Positions 18,007 through 30,400 of a DNA stretch of 64,000 bases are shown piece by piece. The DNA comes from Glandiceps talaboti (Eukaryota > Hemichordata > Enteropneusta > Spengelidae): NCBI RefSeq assembly GCF_964340395.1, contig NC_135564.1:3712861-3776860 (forward strand), read 5' to 3'. The position numbers and the translations under genes were made by a program. How positions within the stretch are numbered: the first letter of the stretch is position 1; each line of letters starts with the position of its first letter. The notes under the pieces were generated by a model. That model was not told where the DNA came from, did no database searches, and was given only the letters and a program-made list of their open reading frames with translations.

Positions 18007-20620
18007 CTGCACATGCTGACAAACACTTTGCAATGCCTAGAGCAGTACTGAACTTGTAAGTTATAAACCAGTTGTGCAAAAAAAAAGTAATGGTTTGGTA
18101 GGTAAAGTGTATCTGAGTTCCCAGTCACTTTATTTTAAGACAACTTACCTTGAGTTTGCACAGTGATAGATTAGTCCGTGAATGTATGTATGTATGTAAA
18201 AGAAGGAACAAGACATCTTACCTAAATACAATTTCACATCATTTTCACTAACAAATGAATTGCCTCCCCAGATGATCATTTTATTCACTGAAGCAGAAAA
18301 CTTAGCAGCAATTATCATTGCTGTTATAGCACCATCACTCCAACCAAGTAGAGAATATCTATGAAATCCAAGTGCCTGCAAATAAAGTAAAACAACAATG
18401 GTGTTGTAAGCACAACTGTAAAATTTATGATATTCAAAAAAAAAATTAGAATACTGATCTGAAATTATCAAATCTTACTTTCATGAGATCTGCAGCATCT
18501 TTTGCATCCCTGTCAAAGAAATTCTTAGGATAGTCCCTGTTTGGCGGTCTAGATTTGCCATGCCCTCTTGGATCCCAGGCAATAACTGTAAACTTTTCAC
18601 GGTTCAGTCGTTCCAACTGAGGACTGAAATCAGTTTGTGATGTACCTGCATGATGGAAAGCAGTATGTGTGATATAAAACTCAATAGGAGAACAGTGAAC
18701 AGGCCATACAATAGTTTGTAAGATATGACATTCATGTCACGCTATCAGCCAACACTCACAGTGGTTTAAAAGCATGATAGGGTTGAACAACAGTCTAATT
18801 GTACAGTAGTTGATACACATAAATTTGTGTCAACCCACTGTAGTAAACCCCTGACAATGTTGATGAAATGTCAGTGAAAATTTGAGATTATTTTGAATAA
18901 TTTTCTGACTGTGAGCAGCAATGCATGAACTTGCATAATAAAAGATGTAACATCTTTGACTAATGGGTCAAGAAAACAAAATAACGAAGTGAGAGAATAT
19001 AAGTACCAACCTATTGCACCTGGTAGCAGTAACATAGGATGGTCCCCACTACCAGCTTTCTCATAGTGTATATTTACTCCATTCACTTCCTGTCTGTGTT
19101 GGGTTATGTCTGAACTGTAAATCAACAATGACAATAAAAACTCAAGACAGTATGTACATATTGTGGAAATCTGGATGATCAGACAAAATCACAGTTCAAA
19201 AAAAAAAATTCAGGGGTTCTCAAGATTCATAAATCAACTTTCAGAATGAAAAACAGGAAAATAAAAATACATTTTGTTGTTTAGGTAAGCTTTCCTGTAT
19301 TATAAATATGTTTGAGTGGGAGGGGCTGTAAAAAAGAAATACTGGAATTCTGCAAAAGGGGTAGAGGCGTCAGCTTGTGAACACACATCTGAAATGAGCA
19401 GCAAATTCTACTCAGCTGAGGAAATATTATGGGGGAATGAGATTTATAATGTTTGGTTCTGGTGATTTGCAGTCTATACTAACTGCTATCTATACTGGCA
19501 TTGGCTATTTGTGTGCACACAGAAAATAGTGGGTACTATAATTATTGGGTACTATAGATGGTACGTATTGGTACTGCTATGCTACCGTGTCATCTACACC
19601 TTAGTCTGTGTGTGCTTGTTATGTGACTTGAATCATAGACCCTATGGTCTATGCTTGAATATGGTGATCTAAATAGTGACACCAGAAACTAAAATATTGC
19701 AAAAATGCTCATCATGCATGTAGGTACCCTGCTTGAGACAAGTCCATGAGAGGCCGGTTCAGTTCATGTTGGGTAATGTCAAAATACGTTATACTAGTTC
19801 AGGTCAGGTCATCTAAGGTCAGATTCTTTGACGTTCATGATTCATGTCTGGTCGTAGTCTTGCTGCTAGACGTTCGGGCTTTCTTTCGATGCTATAAGTT
19901 ACTATAAGCGAACGAAGTTCGCATGTGAGGGCCTGCCATCCTCGATAGCGTTGTTCGGCTGTGTGTCGTATTTTATCGGAAGAACATCCGAGGGCTATCT
20001 GATAGACTAGTCTGGTCGTAGCTTACAGGCGGTGCACGAGTCTATATTGCTGACTTGACTCACAGGCATTTGTTTCCCGAGTTATGTCTCAGAATATCAG
20101 AATACAATAAAATGTCGATAATATCGTTAATATTGACGTAGTTAGCCAACTATATATGAAAGGGGTAAAATTACACTTGTTTCTGTGATCGCGCAAGTTC
20201 ACTCACCGGGGTTCTACTTCCATGGTCGTAGACACCTATAAACACCAGTCTGTAGATTATGAGCTAATCTCGGACCAGGTCAGTTATTGGCAGGTACTAG
20301 GTAGTATAGTTGGCAAATCATTGGGCAAGGCCAAGGTAGTCTAGTGCTATCTGTCATCCGATCTTAATGATTCGATACCACGTTGGCATCCAGACTAAGG
20401 TCAAGGGTCCAACAACAGGGACAGAAAATCTTGTCCGCAAAACCCCACGCAAGTCTTCATCTTCGGCCACTTCATAAATTGTATAAATCGAAGCGCCAAC
20501 TAAATGGAGACGATATCATACTTACCTCATCGTTCTTACCGTTACTGGTTGGGGTCTTCTGAGATGACAATGAAGTGAGAACAGACGACGTACAAGCGAT
20601 GTCGTTCTAAGCGCCGCCAT
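16669..20620 (-). CDS. BPHL: biphenyl hydrolase-like protein (valacyclovirase family), mitochondrial
   Basis: Complete alpha/beta-hydrolase of 288 aa, close to human BPHL (291). Coding exons in transcript order: 20526-20620, 19011-19114, 18479-18645, 18222-18375, 17313-17568, 16669-16759; all junctions are GT/AG and phases agree. BPHL hydrolyses alpha-amino-acid esters and homocysteine thiolactone in mitochondria. The first 25 residues (MAALRTTSLVRRLFS…) are Arg-rich with no acidic residue, as in a mitochondrial presequence. Catalytic triad by position: Ser135 in GWSDG, Asp240 in GQKDALVP, His268 in EGKHNLHLR. WDPRGHGKSRPP and FFDRDAKDAADLMK are family blocks. The stop codon overlaps an AATAAA. 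It is convergent with the beta-tubulin pair. The start codon sits inside a YY1-like GCCGCCAT element, with ETS and CRE-like sites just upstream. Confidence 0.96.
17936..18005. repeat. (CA)n microsatellite in BPHL intron 4
   Basis: About 35 CA units in the intron between BPHL exons 4 and 5. Confidence 0.97.
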
Positions 20621-20660
20621 TTTTGGGGAAGCCCTTGTACGTGACGTACTTCCGGAAACC
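20618..20660 (-). promoter_or_regulatory. BPHL core promoter motifs: ETS, CRE-like and YY1-like
   Basis: On the minus strand CCGGAAGT (ETS/GABP type) is directly followed by ACGTCAC (CRE-like) at 20641-20655, about 20 bases before the start codon. The ATG lies in AAAATGGCGGC, a YY1-like element. No TATA box was seen. This is the usual architecture of TATA-less housekeeping and mitochondrial genes. Motif recognition only. Confidence 0.5.
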
Positions 20661-20699
20661 CCCAAGTTAAGACCACATAACAACAACACATGGTCGAAC

Positions 20700-20945
20700 A
20701 CTGTTGAATCATCATGACCATATGAAGTTAAACATTTTGCCTGACTGTCTCTTGTTTACATTTACTTGCAGTCAGTTCCTTTAATAATGAAATCATGAAT
20801 GTATTCGTGTCCCATAATACATCCATGATGAAATGAATGGGAAAAAGTCAGACATTTCTTTTAATTATAAGAACGAGAAAATAAAGAACATGTAACTTGT
20901 TTGCGGGTTATTATTTTGTCTTTTCACAAAACTTTTTTATCTATT

Positions 20946-21000
<55 letters not shown>

Positions 21001-21470
21001 GCGCGCGCCCGCACGCGTTTATGGATATTGTCGACAAAGAAAATTGGTTATTTGTCTTTTCTTAGAAAAACTACCCTCCTCCCCTTCCCTTACAAGATAA
21101 GTATACTCCAACAACAATATACAAGTATTAGGCCTATGCAGTATCCTTTTTTTCACCTCATGACCTAAAACACTTAAAGAATAGTATATTAAGGGGTTAA
21201 ACAGTTCTTTATATCACCTGAAAATATTGAAACACATGATTTGATGATATGTTTGTTTCATTTCTCTAGAAGGTGCATGTGGAGGTGGACAATATAGATG
21301 AGCTATCTGGTATAATAAAAATAATAAAAGCTACCAATGCGTTATTTTACTTTTATTTTTCCATAATATACAGATAAATGTATTGCGAGTACGGTAAATA
21401 GAAATTACTAATAGTCAAGAGCTACACACAGAAATTAATGTCTGCCTGTCTCTCTGGCTGACTCCCCTAT
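20700..21470. other. intergenic region between BPHL and the LINE
   Basis: Contains a (TG)n microsatellite at 20949-20996 running into GCGCGCGCCCGCACGCG. Nothing else supportable. Confidence 0.6.
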
Positions 21471-21471
21471 G

Positions 21472-24400
21472 TAAAGATAAGATAAGATAACACTTTATTT
21501 TAGCCGTTTAGAAAATTTTACATTTCTAATTTGGTATTTAAACAAAATAAAGTTAATAATGATCTATGAAATATAAATATTAAAGTATACAGTAGTTCTA
21601 GTGTGTGTCTATTGACTACATGTATCATCCAGGTATATGTAGAGAGCGGTTATAATATCCTTATGTTTTGATTGTAGTATATATCTAAATTGCTCTCCTC
21701 TATCTAAGTTTATAAAGTTTGAGTTGAGGGTAGTGATAATACTAAACATTCTTTCTCTTTGTTTTGTATATAATTTACAATGAATTAGATGATGTCTTTC
21801 ATCTTCTATTTCTTTACAATGTGTACATAGTCTGTCTTCTACTGGTGTTTTTGGTTTTGTATATCTACCCTTCTCAATGGCTAGTTGATGGCAACTTAAT
21901 CTAAATTTGGCTATTGTTTTGATGTGTTGTTTATTGTTCATTACTTTAATGTATTCTTCTTGTTCCAGGGAATTTTTGAAGTTGTTGTATGTACGTAACT
22001 TAGAGTTTTCCCTTTTGTTATTTTCATTCCATTGATTGATATAATATTGTCTAATTGAGTTGTATAGTTCTTGTTTTGTTAAATTGTTGATATTCTTGCT
22101 GTTATATAATTGTATATTGTGTTCAAAGGTAGTTAGCCATGAACCTGTGTAATCATTGTTCTCCATGTCATTCATTGCATAATAGGCTAAGTTGTTATTG
22201 TCTAATGTCTTGAGGTATTTGTAATAGTTTATTGCTGAGTAGTATATTCTACTAATCAGTGGTTCTCTCCCAAGTTCCATTCTGCATCCTATTTTGCTCA
22301 CTCTGTTGCTGACATTTAATATTTGGCGACAAAAACGTAGATGGAATTTTTCTGTCTCTGTTTTGTCCCAAGTTGTTTGATTTTGGAGAACACCCCATAT
22401 TTCGCCAGCATATGTCAGGATAGGTAGCTGTGTTGTATTCATGAGTTTTTCCTTTATCTTAGTACTGTTTATCTTTGTCGAATATATCTGTGACTGGATT
22501 CTTGCAGCTTTGCTGGCTTTGTCTGACAATCTGGTTGCTGTGGAGCTCATAGAGCCATTTGTCTTGAATGTTACACCGAGATATGTGTATTGTTCTGTAG
22601 TTTTTATTTCTTCCAAGCCACATTTGAATTGTCTTGTATCTTGTTTGCATCCTGATTTTCTAAATACCATTATTTGTGTTTTGTTTGTGTTTACTTGCAA
22701 TCGCCAGTCTGTTGTGTATCGATGAAGGTAGTCCAGTGCATTCTGTATTCCTTCATAGGATGTTGACATCAATGCAATATCATCTGCATACAACAGGCTG
22801 TTGATTGTTTTGTTATTAAGCTTTGGTGCATTTGTTTCAATGTTTGCGAGTCCGGTAGTGAAATCGTTTACAAAGATATTAAACAATGTCGGGCTTAGTG
22901 GACAGCCTTGTTTAACTCCATTATCAATTTGGAACTTTTCTGTTATCACGTCAGTTAATTTCACGATGAAGTTCATATTGGTGTACATGTTTTTCATTAT
23001 GTTGTATACATTTCCGTTGATGTTGTTACATAGTAATTTATAGAGTAGTGCTTTCCTCCAAATTGTATCAAAACACTTTTTGAGGTCTACAAAGCAACAG
23101 TAGATTTTCTTATTTCTTGAATGGTATTTCTTTATAATAGTGTGCAGTGTAAGAATATGGTCGATAGTTCTATGTTTGCGTCGGAAACCTGCTTGGTTTG
23201 GGTGGATGATGTTATTTCTTTCCAGATAGTTTGATATTCTATTGTTAATGATCATACTAAATAATTTAGCTATCACATTACCAACTGAAATACCTCTGTA
23301 GTTGTTTGTGTCTGTCCTGTCTCCTTTCTTGTGTACTGGGGTTATAACGCTGGTATTCCATATTTTTGGATAGATTCCTGTATCTAGTACATTGTTGTAT
23401 ACTTGTGTCAGTGCTTGTTTAACTTTGATGTTGCTGTATTTTACTAGTTCTCCTGGAATGCCGTCTGGTCCACTTGCTTTATTATTTTTTATTGATCTTG
23501 TCACTTGTACCACTTCTGATAGTGTTATTGGTTTATTTAATTCATGATTGTTTTCCATTTCATTTTCTAATTGTATTAGTTGTGTTTCTATTTCCTGTAT
23601 TCTATCCGGTGTGGTAGTGTTATTTTTGCCAATTTGTTGGAAGTGTTTAGTCCATATAGTGTGCGGGATTTCTTTCAATTTGTTGTTTTCTTTGGTATTT
23701 GTGATAGAATTTATCTTCTGCCAGAAATCTTGTACATGTTCGTTTTCATCTGCAAGCTCTATTTGTGATAGTATTTTTTGTTGTTTGTCTTTCTGCATTC
23801 GTTTTACATATTTCCTGAAGTCTTTTTTCTTGGTGTAGTACATTATTCTAAGTGTACCATCTGTTGGGTTTCTTTGTAGCATATTTGCAATCGTTTTCAG
23901 TTCTTGTTTCTTCAGGTTGCACTGTCTATCTGTGTAATTCATTTTCCTTCGTTGTGTCTTCTTCTTTGATTTCCTCTTTATGGAACATATGTTTGCTATT
24001 TGATGTATCATCTCTTGGAATTTCGTTGCCATTTCATTACTTGTGTTATTTGTATTATTTTTTGTAAATGTGGTCACAATATCCTCGCTTTCTTTTGTCT
24101 TCATGTATAGTTTGTATATTTCTTTATTCATTGCATTCCATTGGTAGCTTTGATGTGCAGGTTTTAGGTTTACCTTGGTATCAGTAGTTTGTCGGTATTT
24201 TGGTATTTTGACGATAGTTTTGATAGGACAATGGTCACTTGATGGATGAAGTTTCTCAACTTTGAAATGGATGATATACTTTAGTAGTTCTTCATTTACT
24301 AATGTGTAGTCCACTGTACTTGCACCATGATAACCATAGCATGTGAGTTGACCTGACCAATCTCCTGATGTCCGTCCATTGAGTATTTGTAGATGGTTTA

Positions 24401-24635
24401 ATTTACATAGTTGTATTAGTTCTTCACCAAATTGATTTTTCCATGTATCAGTGTTTCTTCGTCGTTTGACTGATTTGCCATATGTATATGTGTCTGGTAG
24501 TGGAATGTTTATATGTATGTTGTCTTCTTCATCAAGAATTACATCATCAATGTTGTTCGTTCTCGCATTAAAGTCACCTTGTATAAGTATATGTCCATGA
24601 GTGTTATATTGTATGTATCTGCCTATCTTCATCTC
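21472..24635 (-). mobile_element. 5'-truncated non-LTR retrotransposon (LINE)
   Basis: The element runs on the minus strand. Its 3' end is marked by a short (ATCTT)n tail, seen on the plus strand as three AAGAT units at 21474-21490, after a 3'UTR of about 120 bases following the stop at 21609. The 5' side ends abruptly at about 24635 against a (CT)n microsatellite, in the middle of the endonuclease domain. The usual 5'UTR, any ORF1 and the N-terminal endonuclease half are absent, as expected from incomplete reverse transcription. No target duplication could be recognised because the 5' junction is in simple repeat. The microsatellite-type 3' tail and the C-terminal zinc-knuckle-like motif suggest the Jockey/I/CR1 side of the LINE tree; clade not assigned. 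Confidence 0.9.
21609..24632 (-). CDS. LINE polyprotein: partial endonuclease, reverse transcriptase, zinc motif
   Basis: An uninterrupted frame of 1007 codons. Residues 1-145 are the C-terminal half of an APE-type endonuclease, with GDFNAR at 19-24 and SDHCPI at 132-137; the upstream catalytic motifs are missing. Residues about 365-690 are the reverse transcriptase: ASGPDGIPGE near 386, FVDLKKCFD at 514-522, GVKQGCPLSP near 572 and the catalytic YADD at 615-618. A C-terminal CTHC…HH…HC cluster (936-952) resembles the zf-RVT motif after LINE reverse transcriptases. The RT has no frameshift or stop, so the insertion is probably young, but it cannot be autonomous with a half endonuclease. The starting Met is simply the first in the truncated frame. 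Several plus-strand open frames within it are antisense shadows. Confidence 0.93.
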   Translation of the reverse strand: MKIGRYIQYNTHGHILIQGDFNARTNNIDDVILDEEDNIHINIPLPDTYTYGKSVKRRRNTDTWKNQFGEELIQLCKLNHLQILNGRTSGDWSGQLTCYGYHGASTVDYTLVNEELLKYIIHFKVEKLHPSSDHCPIKTIVKIPKYRQTTDTKVNLKPAHQSYQWNAMNKEIYKLYMKTKESEDIVTTFTKNNTNNTSNEMATKFQEMIHQIANICSIKRKSKKKTQRRKMNYTDRQCNLKKQELKTIANMLQRNPTDGTLRIMYYTKKKDFRKYVKRMQKDKQQKILSQIELADENEHVQDFWQKINSITNTKENNKLKEIPHTIWTKHFQQIGKNNTTTPDRIQEIETQLIQLENEMENNHELNKPITLSEVVQVTRSIKNNKASGPDGIPGELVKYSNIKVKQALTQVYNNVLDTGIYPKIWNTSVITPVHKKGDRTDTNNYRGISVGNVIAKLFSMIINNRISNYLERNNIIHPNQAGFRRKHRTIDHILTLHTIIKKYHSRNKKIYCCFVDLKKCFDTIWRKALLYKLLCNNINGNVYNIMKNMYTNMNFIVKLTDVITEKFQIDNGVKQGCPLSPTLFNIFVNDFTTGLANIETNAPKLNNKTINSLLYADDIALMSTSYEGIQNALDYLHRYTTDWRLQVNTNKTQIMVFRKSGCKQDTRQFKCGLEEIKTTEQYTYLGVTFKTNGSMSSTATRLSDKASKAARIQSQIYSTKINSTKIKEKLMNTTQLPILTYAGEIWGVLQNQTTWDKTETEKFHLRFCRQILNVSNRVSKIGCRMELGREPLISRIYYSAINYYKYLKTLDNNNLAYYAMNDMENNDYTGSWLTTFEHNIQLYNSKNINNLTKQELYNSIRQYYINQWNENNKRENSKLRTYNNFKNSLEQEEYIKVMNNKQHIKTIAKFRLSCHQLAIEKGRYTKPKTPVEDRLCTHCKEIEDERHHLIHCKLYTKQRERMFSIITTLNSNFINLDRGEQFRYILQSKHKDIITALYIYLDDTCSQ

Positions 24636-24801
<166 letters not shown>

Positions 24802-25016
24802 TTGCATTTTGAGTACTCATTTTCGTTTTACGTAATAAGTGCAATATACGATATCTCTCAAAGGGCTGTTAATTCTCACAACTATCTACATATTAACATT
24901 ACATGGGTGATAACATTAGACTCTATCACATTTTGAAATAATGTAAATAGAGTCGAGAATTTGTGGATGGCATGGCTAGTTCCCCTACTGAAAACTATTA
25001 GTAATATGAAATAGTT

Positions 25017-27399
25017 CTATTGCACTGGAAATGTTCTTTCCAAACTGTTATATCCATTTACATTGCATGTCACAAGTATAGGTCTCCTTTCAACATCATT
25101 ACCATAATTTGTTGCTATGGTATTTGGTGGTTCTCTGAATCTTCCATAGATACCACAGCACATGATGACAGAATGGAAGCGGTAGAAGATACAGAACGGT
25201 AGTAAGATGTGCATGATGAGAGCCCATTCGTGAGAAGTGCGATAAAACTCTATCTCGACCGGAGACAAGCCAAAGTCAAGCTGGTCTAGAAAGGAAGATT
25301 TTATCCAGAAGCCAAGATTACAGAAAAGCAAACAAACCACAATCTCTCGAATCTGAAAAATAAAAAGTCAGAATATACTGTGTGTCAATATGACTCAAAA
25401 TAATGGTTTGTCAGATTGAGGTGTGCACCACTTTTTCATACACTTCAGCCTTCAGTGATTGGCTTATAATATGATATCACGCGGTATGGCCATGGACCGT
25501 ATTGATCCATAGTTACCTCAATTTGCATACAGAGGGCAACATTCGACTTCTATTTTCCCTAGGGTACTATTACAGTGGCACGAGACTATTCCTACCTGTG
25601 ATTTTCTTTCATTCTAGTAAGAATATGTGCCTGGGAAGTCGAATGTGATGTGTCATCACCTGGCCATATTCGGGCACTTACCCCGCATGCTGTTATGTAG
25701 AAACGGGAATATTTTGCTGCATTCCAGCCCTCTGGGTAGTAGAAGTCTATTAGTGCCCTGATAGCCAGGCAATAAGATTTCAATAAAAGTAAGAATTAGA
25801 CCTAAGTACCTTTCCAACTTTTTGCAGACATCTTGGTCTGTGGCGGACCGCTGCAATCAAGAAAGTAGTCTGTACCCACACTTGTATGCCAGTCATTATC
25901 TTCTCAAACAATAACAAGCACGCTACATCAACGTCGCTGTCGGAATACATCATCATTCCAACGGCTGCGATGGCTTTGAAATACATATAGCATAACTCTC
26001 CAATGACTGGGATAATTAAGAGTGCATCTTCACCACTATAAGGTCGGTGTTCATATGTTTGTGTCTGTATAAGATCAAATCCCACCCAGCATAAGACAGT
26101 CATGATGAAGAAATATGTTATTTTTGTGATATAGTAAAGGTACACAGTAGAACTCGGCATATAGTTCTGTTGTTGTAGGGCTGAGATGAGAACCATGAAC
26201 GCCATCATAAATATCCCAGCGATGCATCCGATACCACACCCTGGTAAAGCCGGGGTTTGCTGAGTCGCTGTGCGTGTGTTAGACAGTGATAATACCTGGC
26301 CTTCGGTTATGTTTAGAACAGGGCTCTCATTCTCTGTTGTCCGAACAACGACTCCATTATCCCGCAAACCGCCATCCTCTACATCATCGATCTCTTTGTG
26401 ATCGGTATTGTTGTTGTTGACAAAATTGTCGCCTCTTTGTTGATGTAAGCTGACCTGTTCCTCGACTTTTTGCACCGGTGTTTGTGGTTCTCCTCCTGTG
26501 TCGTCAGGGCCTTCACTGTTTTCCTTGGCTGCCGTGAGAAATTTCATGGATGTCCAGACATGACACAAAATATTGGCTGCCACCAATGAGTATTCCAAAC
26601 AAAATGGAAAAAGAACACGGTCTACCTTTTTCATCTTGGTCTGCCATTGTGTAGTATGATTTATACACTGTTCAATCAATTCAAGTGTGCTGGGATCTAT
26701 ACTTATGTTGTGAATTTGCCAGAAATGGGGACCAGAATGACTTTTTGGCGAAAACATTTCCTCGGACTCGTCAGCTATGGTGTAGAACCACAACAATAGG
26801 TTAACTGATAGAAGATATTGGATACAGTAACGGAAAGCTGTGCAGTTGTGAAACGTCGCCCGTGAGTACTTCCCGAGAAATAGCATCTCAGTCAGCTGAT
26901 TTGTAAGACGAATCGCGTAGAAAAGCATACCGGCCGTATAATCACCCAGGTTTGAGATGTAGTGGGCAACTGTGATGCACTCGAATGACGCAAACAGTTC
27001 CAGGAGTTCTAGCACTATTTTACCTGTACCGAAGATGTAAACACCAATTAAGTCTAAGGTGAAATGAGCTTGGGAATTACCATCACATGACTTGTCCTCG
27101 TGTAACCAACTAATATACTTTCGGCTACCAAATATAATGAACCATAACATGATCGAAGTGGCCAGCAATAGTGCGATTGAGAGAAATATCTGAACCTGCC
27201 GTAGAGTGATGTTGTCTAAAATACTTTCACGTTCCCCTGTCATCATTCGAGATGTGATGATGAAGACGACGGAAAACGTGACCAAGTTTGATGTAAAGAG
27301 AATGGAGGAGATTCGACCATCACGTGGAGAATGTGAATTTTCTCGACCGGTTAACAACGGACTGAACAGCCAATGACTTCTCGAGGCCATGGTTGACAT
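25017..27399 (-). CDS. otopetrin-family proton channel
   Basis: Two coding exons, 25810-27399 and 25017-25352, joined in phase 0, encode 641 aa; otopetrins are usually 550-750. Otopetrins are 12-transmembrane proton-selective channels of the plasma membrane used in acid sensing and otolith/biomineral formation. Twelve hydrophobic segments can be counted: six before and six after a charged cytosolic loop (about residues 290-385) rich in Glu, Asp and Asn, matching the two structural halves. Segment 11 begins IREIVVCLLFCNLGFWI and segment 12 ends LLPFCIFYRFHS, the conserved C-terminal otopetrin blocks. The first ATG is at 27399; a second ATG nine bases on (27390) has the better context ACCATGG and may be the true start, giving 638 aa. 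Orthology to a particular OTOP1-3 cannot be stated; invertebrates have lineage-specific copies. Confidence 0.9.
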
Positions 27400-27429
27400 C
27401 AAGCTGTAGTGTACAGTTTTTCAGTGGAT

Positions 27430-30400
27430 GAGGAAATAACGTCAAAGTTCAACTCACGCTAGTTTCGTTGACTATATACGCCACACATCCAGTTTCACAC
27501 AATGACGACGACCATCTAGAAGACGCAAATCGTGCTAGCTTGCGTGAAATGGCTATGATGATTATGCCGGAGTGCATCACTGACGGTCAAAAGCTGATGT
27601 TGATAACAACTTCGAACCTGAATATGTGTTGCTCATTCGAAAAAACATGGTCGAATGACTCAGTGTTTAATCTGCCAACCACACAATGAACCAGACTGGT
27701 CAAACATGGGAAATTCCACGAGGGGAATTCCCTTTTATGATTACCACATGGACAAGCCATGTGATTGGATATTAACGGGGAATACCGTGATAGTCTAAGA
27801 ACAAAGACAAATCACATTTCTCTAAAACTATATGCATATCATAAACATTAATCTTTTGCTAAATTATGGCAAGCCAAACGTTGCAATATTCTTTAAAAAA
27901 CTATTTTCTTGTTGTATAACTTCCATTCATGTTCCATAGACCTATTTTCTTTCTGTAAAACGTACATTTTTGTTGTTCAAATCCAAGTTTGCCTTGGTCA
28001 AATCTACGTTCTTTTTACTAAAACACATGTTTTCCTTCTTAAAAAACTATTTTCTTGTTGTATAACTTCCATTTGTGTTCCATAGACCTATTTCCGTTCA
28101 ATTGCGACACCATCATCTTTCGTTGCTTTCAATATAAATATTAGGAGATGGATGAACGACACGCTGTAACTCACGTGATTGTTACGTAGTCTACTGTATA
28201 TACTGAACCCTGGGATAGGGGAAATACCCATGCGCGGGTGACGACATTTCAACCAGGAATATAATTAATTGTACCCTGAATTGTACCATTAAGTTTGTAT
28301 TCGAACAAATGGATAGAAAGGTCAAGCGTTTGTGTTGAGTTCATACAATTTACTGCCCTTGCTGTCGAAACTTCTTATCATTGTTTGCTTTATGTGACAG
28401 TGATGAAAGTTTAGACTATGTATGACAAAAACTGAGCTATGGAACTGATAAAAACAAAAGAATGTTACTGTTCCCTCAGAGAGGGCATATCATATTCTGA
28501 TCCGAAGTCGCCCCCTCCCTAGCCCTGGGTCATGCGATATGCGCACAGCGTTCAGACTCGGACCACAGTGGACCACCTGTCAGTGTCGTCATTTCATCTC
28601 AGGAATATTGACAGGAAGATAAAACCCCGTACATAGGTTTAGGTAATGTCCATGTTGTTCTCAAATGTCATACGATTACGTGTATATGAATGTGTGAGTA
28701 TTCTGATTGTGTGACGATCCTGGACATCCAGGAAGAAATGAACGTGGTATCAAAGCCATAATCCAGGAAGAAATGAACGAACGTGGAGGCGCTCGGCAGC
28801 TGATTGATTGATTGATTGATTAATGGATTTGTGAGCATCCATGGGTGATCCATTGAGGTCCTTCCCCCAATGGTCGATCATATTATTGATTTATGCGTAT
28901 TTCGAAATCGAAAATAGTGTAGAATGGACACCATTTAAGACTATCTATAGTATACAGCGTGAAAAGGGCAGATCCCAGTTGAAACACATACACGTAGCCC
29001 TAGTCCTGCTTGCACAAGTTGTCTCTTCATCTCAGTGTTGAGGGTCTTGTCAGTAATCTAGACCTGAGCACCGTCTGTAAGCAGGACTATGTCAGTAATA
29101 TGGACCTGTGCACCGTCTGCAAGCAGGACTAGAGTACCCCCACCCCACCCCATGGGCTTTATGACTTATTGCTTGTTCCATTCAAAACACCTTAAAACTT
29201 TTGGACATAATGATTTCAGCCGAGACAGTCTGAATGTTTATGAAAAGCAGGAAGAGTACATGAAAGAGGTGCCTCATAGGCTAAATTATGAGCAATGTAA
29301 ATAACAGACACATTCAGAATAACTTTCACAATAAAGCTCAAAGAAGTTGGAAGGAAATACATCATTAAAGACACATAATGTAACAAGTTAACTCTAGAGT
29401 CTCTTTAAAATCTGTTCTGAATGTTCTCTCCTCAGCATGGTGGAATACTTCAAGTACAATGACCCCAAATGTGAAAAGAATTTAGGCATCACTCTTAAAA
29501 TGGCACAATTTAAATTTAGAAGCTTTTTTACTTCAGTCAAAATATTTACAAACTTACATAAAAACTATTCTAAGACTAATTTAATCTTAATGTTTATCAA
29601 AACGTGCTTCAGTAATATTAAAAATCAGTTTCCGGTGTTGTTAGCACAGTTAATAGGTGTTTCATTGACTCTTGTGTAGACATTAATATATTATAAATGA
29701 TGTCATCAAATTGTTTATGTATTCTGCTGAAGGTTTTAGTTTAGCCAATAACATGTAATGGTCACTATATCCTTGAGTAAGTAGAATACAGCTGGTACTT
29801 TTGAGTAATATTGCAGCAAACATCCCCAAACCATATATTATTACATCCCCTTTAAATACCGTATATGAATATGTCACAGTCGGCATGTACAAGATGCTTC
29901 TAAAGCAGCCCACATTTAATTTTTGCAGATCAGTTCATCACTTCCCTAATTCTCCAAGCTACTCAAAACCAGGCAGCCACTAAATACCATCTCTGTCACT
30001 CAACAGTGCTGCTGCTGGTTGTCTGATGTAACATAACCCCCCCCCCCATCCTCACACCCCCCCCCCCCCATGTAACAGTGGATCATAATCAGTGACTTGC
30101 CTATTGGTATATTGTTATATAAGTAAATTCCAATACTAAACTATTTCAAACAGCCTCTAAAATCAGATTATTGCTGTCCATGTAATGTGTTTAGTGAGTG
30201 TTGATTCCAAAGGTCAAACTTGTGTGGTAATTCCACCCAGATTTTATCAATTCCTCACTCAAACTTCAAAGGACTGAACACTTGATGTTGAAACCACAGA
30301 CTGTGGCAGACTGTTCCAAGTATTAACAATTCTATGCACAAAAGAGTATTTAAGAATATTTTAGTTCTTTAATAAGTTTCTGTTTATTGATTTTATACTT

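Noticed and set aside
22441-24067. Several plus-strand frames of 60-100 codons
   Set aside because: Antisense of the LINE reading frame.
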